From assembly GCA_965603295.1 (NCBI GenBank), contig CBFDCL010000039.1, forward strand, positions 1-18,393: a stretch of 18,393 nucleotides of DNA, in the 5' to 3' direction. Below are positions 12,960-18,393 of the stretch, in pieces (position 1 is the first letter of the stretch; each line of letters starts with the position of its first letter). The notes under the pieces are model-generated. The model had not been told where the DNA came from. It ran no database searches and saw only the letters and a program-made list of their open reading frames with translations. The position numbers and the translations under genes were made by a program. The DNA comes from JAFGWO01 sp965603295. GTDB taxonomy: Bacteria; BMS3Abin14.

Positions 12960-13772
12960 ATGTCTTTCCTGAACATCACCCTCGGCCAATACTATCCCGA
13001 GGATTCGTTTATCCACAGGCTGGACCCCCGTTTCAAGATCGTTTCCCTGGCCGCCCTCATGCTTCTGACCTTTACCGTTTCGGTCCCTCTGGCGGTCCTG
13101 GGGCATACGGCGGCTCTTTTTGGCTGCATGCTCGCGTCAGGGATCCCCTTGCGCATCTTTGCCAGGGGGCTTAAGGTTTTTTTCTTCCTGTTACTCTTCA
13201 CGGCCATCCTGCACCTGTTTTTCACCCCGGGGAACACTTTGTTCCAGATACCCGGACCTGTTCCCCTTCGGATCACACAGGAAGGGGTTGTGCGGGGGGG
13301 TCTGGTTTCATGGCGCCTTCTTACCGTCATCACCCTTTCTTCCCTTCTCACTTTCACCACAACCCCACTGAAGATTACCAGAGGGCTTGAAACGCTGTTG
13401 TCTCCCCTTGCCAGGGTCCGTTTCCCGGTACAGGATTTTTCACTCATGATGATGATGGCCATCCGCTTTATCCCGGTCCTTACCTCGGAAACCGAACGTG
13501 TATGGAAGGCCCAGCGGTCCAGGGGCGCTGACCTTGGAAAGGGAAGCCTGAAGAAAAGGGGCAGAACCCTTCTATCCGTTATTCTTCCCGTTTTTACAGG
13601 CCTTTTCCGGCGCGCCGACGAACTCGCCACAGCTCTCGAAGCCAGGGGGTATGTGCCGGGGAAGCCGCGGACTTCCATGTACCCACTCGATTGGGGCCGG
13701 GGCGACAGCGTCGCTCTTCTGGCCCTGTTGATCTGGTCGGTGATCCTTATCTCTATCGGCTGGTTCGGGTGA
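12960..13772 (+). CDS. ecfT: ECF transporter transmembrane component EcfT (CbiQ-like)
   Basis: EcfT is the membrane scaffold of energy-coupling-factor importers, joining two EcfA-type ATPases to a substrate-binding S component for vitamins or metals. The 270-residue product begins ITLGQYYPEDSFIHRLDPR, a family hallmark, has several hydrophobic helices, and keeps the two coupling motifs in the C-terminal cytoplasmic part: QRSRGAD (188-189 Arg-Gly) and LEARGY (228-230 Ala-Arg-Gly). No ATPase or S-component gene is in the window, so the partners must be elsewhere. ATG at 12960 is chosen; an in-frame TTG at 12933 lies inside the heptamer array and would add non-family residues. The Shine-Dalgarno is weak (GGA from the repeat end). 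Two bases separate it from truA; an ecfT-truA pairing is also common in Firmicutes. Confidence 0.9.
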   Translation: MSFLNITLGQYYPEDSFIHRLDPRFKIVSLAALMLLTFTVSVPLAVLGHTAALFGCMLASGIPLRIFARGLKVFFFLLLFTAILHLFFTPGNTLFQIPGPVPLRITQEGVVRGGLVSWRLLTVITLSSLLTFTTTPLKITRGLETLLSPLARVRFPVQDFSLMMMMAIRFIPVLTSETERVWKAQRSRGADLGKGSLKKRGRTLLSVILPVFTGLFRRADELATALEARGYVPGKPRTSMYPLDWGRGDSVALLALLIWSVILISIGWFG

Positions 13773-13774
13773 GC

Positions 13775-14551
13775 ATGGAGAGGATCAAGCTCCTTTTGGA
13801 GTACGACGGTTCGGATTTCTCCGGTTGGCAGGTTCAGCCCGGGGTCAGGACGGTCCAGGGGGTCCTCCAGGAAGGCCTGGGTCGGATGATGGGCCAAAGG
13901 GTCTGTATCGTTGGTTCCGGAAGGACCGATGCGGGGGTTCACGCCCTGGGTCAGGTCGCTCACGCGGACGTACCCAGGGACATCCCCCCAGGGAATATCA
14001 TGATGGGCCTAAACAGTTCCATTCCCAGGGATGTCAGGGTGATCGGGTGTTCCAGGGCTCCGGAGGATTTTCATGCACAAAGGAGCGCTGCGGGAAAACT
14101 TTACAGGTATGTCATTTCCAACAGACCCGCTCCCAATGCCATTGACCGCAACCGTGTCTGGCACATCCGGCAGCCCCTGAACCCGGAGGACATGCGGGTC
14201 GCCGCCCGCTTCCTCGTAGGATGTAAAGATTTCGCCGCCTTCAAATCCTCCGGGGACGAGACCACCACGATCCGACACCTCCGAACCCTGGAGATCCATG
14301 CGGAAAAAGACCGGATATCTCTGTATTTCGAGGCAAACGGTTTTTTAAAACATATGGTCAGAAATATCACCGGGGCCCTGATAGAAGTCGGTCTGGGAAA
14401 GATCACCGGGGAGGACCTTAACAACCTTCTTCTGAGCCGCTCAAGGGACGCTGCACCACGAAAGGCTGCTCCTCAGGGTTTGACCCTGATGAAAGTTTAT
14501 TACGGTGAAAGCCCGTTTTTTATTCCCGGGGAGCTTGACCCTTCATTTTAA
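13775..14551 (+). CDS. truA: tRNA pseudouridine(38-40) synthase TruA
   Basis: TruA isomerises uridines 38, 39 and 40 in tRNA anticodon arms. The 258-residue protein has the N-terminal IKLLLEYDGSDFSGWQVQP, the catalytic Asp52 in GSGRTDAGVHA, the KLYRYVI motif and FLKHMVRNITGALIEVG near the C-terminus. The frame is open upstream to 13691, but those codons overlap ecfT and do not look like TruA. ATG at 13775, two bases after the ecfT stop, gives the normal N-terminus; GTG at 13769 would add only two residues. The Shine-Dalgarno is weak (GGGTGA, close to the start), suggesting coupling to ecfT translation. Confidence 0.96.
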   Translation: MERIKLLLEYDGSDFSGWQVQPGVRTVQGVLQEGLGRMMGQRVCIVGSGRTDAGVHALGQVAHADVPRDIPPGNIMMGLNSSIPRDVRVIGCSRAPEDFHAQRSAAGKLYRYVISNRPAPNAIDRNRVWHIRQPLNPEDMRVAARFLVGCKDFAAFKSSGDETTTIRHLRTLEIHAEKDRISLYFEANGFLKHMVRNITGALIEVGLGKITGEDLNNLLLSRSRDAAPRKAAPQGLTLMKVYYGESPFFIPGELDPSF

Positions 14552-14599
14552 GTCGCATAAACTCCCACCTTTATATTTCGGGTCAACAGGAAAGGCCGC

Positions 14600-15307
14600 A
14601 TGCTCAAAGTCAACAATATTCACACCTATTACGGGAACATTCAGGCTTTAAAGGGGGTAACCCTGGAGGTTGGAGAGGGTGAGATCATCACCCTTATTGG
14701 AGCAAACGGGGCCGGCAAGACAACGACCCTGATGTCCATCTGCGGGGTTGTTCCCATCAGCGAAGGGGAGATCCTTTTCCTTGATCAACCGATCCATCGG
14801 AAAGAGCCCGATGAGATCGTGGCCCTGGGTATCTCCCAGGTCCCCGAGGGAAGGCATATCTTCCCGGGGCTCACCGTCATGGAGAATCTGGATGTCGGTG
14901 CCTTTCTCCGGAAGGATAAAGAGGGGATTAAGAAGGACCTGGAATATGTTTTTGATTTGTTCCCCATTCTCGCCGAGCGGCGATGGCAGGCCGGAGGCAC
15001 TCTGAGCGGAGGGGAGCAGCAGATGCTGGCCATTTCCAGGGCAGTTATGGCCCGGCCAAGACTCCTTCTCCTCGATGAGCCCTCATTGGGACTGGCACCC
15101 ATCGTCGTCAAGAAAATTTTCGGGATCATCAGCAAGATCAACAGTGAAAACGCGACGACCATTTTCCTGGTAGAGCAGAACGCCAACATGGCCCTTCAGG
15201 TGGCCAGCCGCGGATACGTAATGGAAAACGGATACATCACCCTTGTCGATTCTTCAGCCAATTTGACAACCAATGAGGATGTTAAATCCGCCTATCTGGG
15301 GATTTAG
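14600..15307 (+). CDS. livF: Branched-chain amino acid ABC transporter ATP-binding protein LivF
   Basis: LivF is one of two ATPases that power import of leucine, isoleucine and valine type substrates. The 235-residue product shows Walker A GANGAGKTT at 34-42, the Q-loop region QVPEGRHIFPGLTVMENL, signature LSGGEQQ from 135, Walker B LLLLDEPS with Asp159-Glu160, and VEQN in place of the switch-histidine motif, as is usual in LivF. The ATG has AGGAAAGG upstream. It sits ahead of the binding protein and permeases, whereas LivF is usually last in the operon. A 158-base spacer with a candidate promoter separates it from livK. The LivG partner is not in the window and probably lies beyond livM. Confidence 0.93.
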   Translation: MLKVNNIHTYYGNIQALKGVTLEVGEGEIITLIGANGAGKTTTLMSICGVVPISEGEILFLDQPIHRKEPDEIVALGISQVPEGRHIFPGLTVMENLDVGAFLRKDKEGIKKDLEYVFDLFPILAERRWQAGGTLSGGEQQMLAISRAVMARPRLLLLDEPSLGLAPIVVKKIFGIISKINSENATTIFLVEQNANMALQVASRGYVMENGYITLVDSSANLTTNEDVKSAYLGI

Positions 15308-15320
15308 GGAAAGTTTTTGT

Positions 15321-15349
15321 TTGACGACTGAGGGTGTAAGAGATAAGTA
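15321..15349 (+). promoter_or_regulatory. Candidate promoter for livK
   Basis: TTGACG (15321-15326) and TAAGTA (15344-15349) are separated by 17 bases, the same arrangement as upstream of ftsH; GATAAGTA (15342-15349) is identical to 617-624. The -10 is a poor match to TATAAT. The remaining spacer to 15465 holds a TTCCCGGGAA palindrome (15422-15431) and a strong ribosome binding site (AAGGAGG, 15454-15460). A separate promoter would allow higher expression of the binding protein. Confidence 0.35.
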
Positions 15350-15465
15350 ATCCCTTTATGTCGTGGGAAAGCGAACTAATTTTAAGAGGGGTGGAGCTTT
15401 TTTTCCATTCAATGCGGGGATTTCCCGGGAACCTGTTTTGTTGATAACCGAATAAGGAGGTATTT

Positions 15466-16599
15466 ATGAGAAGGGTGCTTAGTATCACTTTGGTGGCCAT
15501 CCTGGCCCTGGCCCTGGTTGTTGCGGGTTGTGCCAAGAAGGAAGAAGCTCCAGCGGAGCCGATCAAACTTGGTGTTGCCGGTCCTCACAGCGGTGACCTG
15601 GCCTCCTATGGAATCCCGACGGTCCGCGCCGCCGAACTGGTGGTGGCGAAATACAACGAAAAGGGCGGAATCCTCGGCAGGCCTGTTGAGCTTCTCGTGG
15701 AAGATGACGTTTGCAAGCCGGAGGTCGCTACCAATACGGCCACGAAGCTTGTTTCCGACGGCGTTAACGTCGTGGTTGGCCACGTCTGTTCCGGTGCCAC
15801 CAAAGCAGCCCTCGGGATCTACAACGACTCCAGGATCATCGTCATGTCCCCATCAGCTACCAACCCGGGTCTTACCCAGAGCGGAGACTATCCGAACTTC
15901 TTCAGGACCATTGCCTCGGACGACATGCAGGCCAAGCTGGGCGCCGATTTTACGGTCAACACCCTCGGTGCCAAAAAGATAGCCGTGATCCACGACAAGG
16001 GCGACTACGGCAAGGGGTATGCTGAATTTGCCAAGAAGTATTTCGAAGAGATGCCCGGTGTCGAGGTTGTCCTTTTTGAGGGGATCACCCCCGGTGCCGT
16101 CGATTACAGTGCCATCGTTCAGAAGATCGCCAGGGCCGGCGCCGAGGCCGTTGTTTACGGGGGGTATCACCCTGAGGCATCCAAGATCGTTACCCAGATG
16201 AAGAAGAAAAAGATGGATGCCTTCTTCGTTTCCGATGACGGCGTGAAAGATGTCACCTTCATCAAGGTGGCCGGCGATTTCGCCGAAGGGGTTTACGCAT
16301 CCGGACCCATGGACGTTTCGGATCTGGCCATTTACAAGGAAGCCGTCGCGGCCCACAAGGCCAAGTATAATGAGGACCCGGGAGCATTCTTCAAGGAAGG
16401 TTATGCAGCCGCAACGGCCCTGCTTAACGCCATCGAGAAAGCCGGTTCAACCGATTACGAAGCTATCGAGAAGGTTCTGCGGAGCGAGTACGTGGACACT
16501 TCGGTGGGTTCCATCTCCTTTGACGAAAAAGGAGACGCCATCGGTGTCGGGTTCTCCATGTACAGAGTCATCGACGGACAGTACGTAGAACAGAAGTAA
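15466..16599 (+). CDS. livK: Branched-chain amino acid ABC transporter substrate-binding lipoprotein
   Basis: This is a periplasmic type I solute-binding protein of the Leu/Ile/Val-binding family that delivers ligand to the LivHM channel. The 377-residue precursor starts with a lipoprotein signal: MRR, a hydrophobic stretch, and a lipobox VAGC with Cys22, so the mature form is membrane-anchored. The mature start IKLGVAGPHSGDLASYG, then GGILGRPVELLVEDD, VVGHVCSGAT, MSPSATNP and FFRTIASDDMQA are typical LivJ/LivK family phrases, and the ligand-binding serine and threonine regions look intact. Substrate cannot be fixed from sequence; the family also binds other amino acids, amides and aromatic compounds. 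It has the best ribosome binding site in the window (AAGGAGG) and is followed by a stable stem-loop. Confidence 0.92.
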   Translation: MRRVLSITLVAILALALVVAGCAKKEEAPAEPIKLGVAGPHSGDLASYGIPTVRAAELVVAKYNEKGGILGRPVELLVEDDVCKPEVATNTATKLVSDGVNVVVGHVCSGATKAALGIYNDSRIIVMSPSATNPGLTQSGDYPNFFRTIASDDMQAKLGADFTVNTLGAKKIAVIHDKGDYGKGYAEFAKKYFEEMPGVEVVLFEGITPGAVDYSAIVQKIARAGAEAVVYGGYHPEASKIVTQMKKKKMDAFFVSDDGVKDVTFIKVAGDFAEGVYASGPMDVSDLAIYKEAVAAHKAKYNEDPGAFFKEGYAAATALLNAIEKAGSTDYEAIEKVLRSEYVDTSVGSISFDEKGDAIGVGFSMYRVIDGQYVEQK

Positions 16600-16621
16600 G
16601 GAGCCAATATAGGGATGCCAT

Positions 16622-16654
16622 GCAGGGGAGGGGCAGATAAAGCCTCTCCCCTGC
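16622..16654 (+). terminator. Stem-loop after livK (attenuator or RNA-stability element)
   Basis: GCAGGGGAGGGGC (16622-16634) pairs over 13 positions, with one G-U, with GCCTCTCCCCTGC (16642-16654), leaving a 7-base loop AGATAAA. The following TTCTCTCC has only a weak T-tract. In transporter operons, a hairpin between binding-protein and permease genes often lets the former accumulate more transcript, by partial termination or by blocking 3' decay; that role is inferred here. Confidence 0.65.
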
Positions 16655-16703
16655 TTCTCTCCACGTTCCCGAAACAAACACACTTTCAAATCAAGAACAA
16701 CTG

Positions 16704-17606
16704 ATGGAATACTTCTTCGAGCTCTTTCTGGGCGGCCTGACCCGCGGGTCGATCTATGCGCTGATCGCGCTTGGCTACACGATGGTCTACGGGATCATCG
16801 AGCTGATCAATTTTGCCCATGGCGAGGTCTACATGATCGGGGCCTTTACCGCCCTCATTGTTGCCAGCCTGTTGACCATGGCCGGGTTAAAGGGCCTTGC
16901 CGTTCTTGCTCTCGCCATGGTCGTGGCAGTCATTTACGCGGGGGCTTACGGTTTTACCCTTGAAAAGGTCGCCTACAAGCCCTTGAGGGGTGCCTCTCGG
17001 CTCAGTCCCCTCATCAGTGCCATCGGGATGTCCATTTTTCTCCAGAACTACGTGCTCCTCGCACAGACCTCGGATTTTCTTCCCTTTCCCTCCCTGATCC
17101 CCAATTTCGGTTTCATGGAGCCATACGAACACATTTTCAGTTCCTCTGAACTGGTCATCGTGCTTGTCACCGCCACTTCAATGGTGGTTCTTACGTGTTT
17201 GATCAAATTTACCAGGATGGGAAAAGCCATGAGGGCCACCGCTCAGGACCGGACGATGGCCATGCTGGCGGGGATCAACATCAACCGCGTGATCTCGACG
17301 ACCTTTGTCATCGGATCATGCCTGGCGGCCGTTGGCGGCGTCCTTATCGCTTCCCATATCGGACAGATCAACTTCTATATCGGTTTTATCGCCGGCATCA
17401 AGGCTTTTACAGCCGCGGTTCTTGGGGGAATCGGTTCCGTTCCAGGGGCGGTATTGGGCTCCCTTGTCCTCGGGTGGACCGAAAGCTTTGCAACGGGATA
17501 TGTTTCCAGTGACTATGAGGATGTTTTCGCCTTCCTGCTCCTCGTGCTCATCCTGATATTCAGACCGGAAGGCATTCTCGGAAAATCTAAAGTGAACAAG
17601 GTTTAG
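16704..17606 (+). CDS. livH: Branched-chain amino acid ABC transporter permease LivH
   Basis: LivH is one half of the heterodimeric inner-membrane channel of the transporter. The 300-residue product is hydrophobic throughout, with about eight membrane segments, and starts with LFLGGLTRGSIYALIALGYTMVYGIIELINFAHGEVYM, a family signature region. It includes RATAQDRTMAMLAGINI, the cytoplasmic loop contacting the ATPases, and ends with FRPEGILG, typical of the family. It lies 104 bases after livK, beyond the stem-loop, and 41 bases before livM. No clear Shine-Dalgarno precedes the ATG. It matches the expected E. coli LivH length (308). Confidence 0.94.
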   Translation: MEYFFELFLGGLTRGSIYALIALGYTMVYGIIELINFAHGEVYMIGAFTALIVASLLTMAGLKGLAVLALAMVVAVIYAGAYGFTLEKVAYKPLRGASRLSPLISAIGMSIFLQNYVLLAQTSDFLPFPSLIPNFGFMEPYEHIFSSSELVIVLVTATSMVVLTCLIKFTRMGKAMRATAQDRTMAMLAGININRVISTTFVIGSCLAAVGGVLIASHIGQINFYIGFIAGIKAFTAAVLGGIGSVPGAVLGSLVLGWTESFATGYVSSDYEDVFAFLLLVLILIFRPEGILGKSKVNKV

Positions 17607-17647
17607 GTGATGAAAATAACGGTTTTCCCTGGATCGGAACTATATTT

Positions 17648-18393
17648 ATGAAGGATCTCAAACAGTCACTTTTCCTTTCCATCTGGTTCATGCTTCTCAC
17701 CTTTCCGCTCATGGTGATTCGGGTGAACACCATGGAAAAAACCGTCCATTGGCGGTGGACCAACATGATCATCGTGGGGGTTGCGGTCTTCTTCCTCTCC
17801 TACATATGGCGCTATTTCATGGTCCGCAAGGAAAACAAGCCTGCAGCGACAGACAGTATTCCGTGGAATCAGAGGCTTCTTTCCGAGAGGAAGTTCTTCA
17901 TCCCCTTTATCACTGCGGTTTTGATCTTCTCCCTTTCTTTCCCTCTGTTCGTTTCCGAGTACCGGGTCAACGTCCTGATCACCGCCATGATGTATGTCGT
18001 CCTCGGGCTCGGTTTGAATATTGTTGTCGGCCTGGCCGGTCTTCTGGACCTCGGTTACGTGGCGTTTTACGCCGTGGGTGCCTATACCTACGCCCTTCTG
18101 AACATGCATTTCGGTGTGGGGTTCTGGATTGCCCTTCCAGCCGGTGCTCTCATCGGCGCGATTTTCGGGATCCTCCTCGGCATTCCCGTGCTCAGGTTGA
18201 GGGGGGATTACCTTGCCATCGTGACCCTCGGTTTTGGTGAGATAATACGGCTTATCCTTGAGAACTGGAGTGACTTCTCCATGGGGCCGAGCGGGATAGC
18301 CAACATCCCCAAACCGACCATCATCGGGTTCGAGTTGACCCGCAGCCAGGGGATCCTTTTCATCTATTACCTGATGATTGCTCTTGCCATCTT
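17648..18393 (+). CDS. livM: Branched-chain amino acid ABC transporter permease LivM (3' end outside window)
   Basis: This is the second channel subunit, partnering LivH. About 248 codons are present and the frame is still open at the window edge. The N-terminal 100 residues add two membrane segments (about 8-25 and 43-61) and a charged linker before the core, as in E. coli LivM, which is longer than LivH. The core begins FPLFVSEYRVNVLITAMMYVVLGLGLNIVVGLAGLLDLGYVAFYAVGAY and continues with LRLRGDYLAIVTLGFGEIIRL, both family signatures. The ATG at 17648 has GGA nine bases upstream, a weak ribosome site; ATG at 17610 is in another frame. livG is expected next, outside the window. Confidence 0.92.
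   Translation, partial: MKDLKQSLFLSIWFMLLTFPLMVIRVNTMEKTVHWRWTNMIIVGVAVFFLSYIWRYFMVRKENKPAATDSIPWNQRLLSERKFFIPFITAVLIFSLSFPLFVSEYRVNVLITAMMYVVLGLGLNIVVGLAGLLDLGYVAFYAVGAYTYALLNMHFGVGFWIALPAGALIGAIFGILLGIPVLRLRGDYLAIVTLGFGEIIRLILENWSDFSMGPSGIANIPKPTIIGFELTRSQGILFIYYLMIALAI

Noticed and set aside
13691..13774. Upstream start for truA at 13691
   Set aside because: The 28 added codons overlap ecfT and are not TruA-like; ATG at 13775 gives the normal start.
15365..15404. Terminator after livF using GGAAAGC and GCTTTTTTTCC
   Set aside because: Only about 5 bp pair across a loop of more than 20 bases, too weak to call.
17749..18240. 163-residue plus-strand open frame inside livM
   Set aside because: Out-of-frame shadow of livM, whose frame at 17648-18393 shows clear LivM signatures.

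Overview
The window carries a compact, almost entirely plus-strand set of housekeeping genes from a Gram-negative-type bacterium. The gene order tilS, ftsH, folP, cdaA, cdaR, glmM, pdxJ, acpS, nnrD, CBS gene, tsaE, alaC, and then asd close to truA, together with protein features such as a FolP with an extra N-terminal domain, resembles Geobacter-like Desulfuromonadia (Desulfobacterota, formerly Deltaproteobacteria). This placement rests on remembered synteny and protein appearance, not on a search. No phage, insertion sequence, CRISPR array, rRNA or tRNA was seen.

Layout. Positions 3-386 hold the 3' end of tilS (tRNA-Ile lysidine synthetase). Positions 659-5219 are a tightly overlapping cluster: ftsH (membrane AAA+ protease), folP (dihydropteroate synthase), cdaA (c-di-AMP cyclase) and cdaR (YbbR-domain partner). 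glmM (phosphoglucosamine mutase) follows after a 57-base AT-rich gap. Positions 6782-10389 are a second overlapping cluster: pdxJ, acpS, nnrD, a CBS-pair gene and tsaE. Next come two amino-acid genes with their own leaders, alaC and asd, then an orphan ecfT followed by truA. From 14600 to the end lies a branched-chain amino acid ABC transporter in the unusual order livF, livK, livH, livM (cut by the window edge).

How the genes work together. cdaA-cdaR-glmM is the classic module tying c-di-AMP synthesis to peptidoglycan precursor supply. pdxJ, acpS, nnrD and tsaE provide PLP, active acyl carrier protein, NAD(P)H repair and tRNA t6A. AlaC and Asd are in alanine and aspartate-family amino acid metabolism; AlaC needs the PLP made through PdxJ. 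The liv genes import leucine-type amino acids or related ligands.

The least ordinary feature is in the spacers. Five intergenic regions (tilS-ftsH, glmM-pdxJ, tsaE-alaC, alaC-asd, asd-ecfT) contain arrays of degenerate short tandem repeats, nearly all with a 7-base period but with different heptamer sequences. One 25-base stretch recurs with a single mismatch 6.3 kb away. One array supplies the stop codon of tilS, and two contain oppositely oriented repeats that can fold into long hairpins. The overlapping gene junctions and the liv region lack these arrays. Three genes (ftsH, cdaR, nnrD) appear to start with TTG, each chosen by Shine-Dalgarno spacing.
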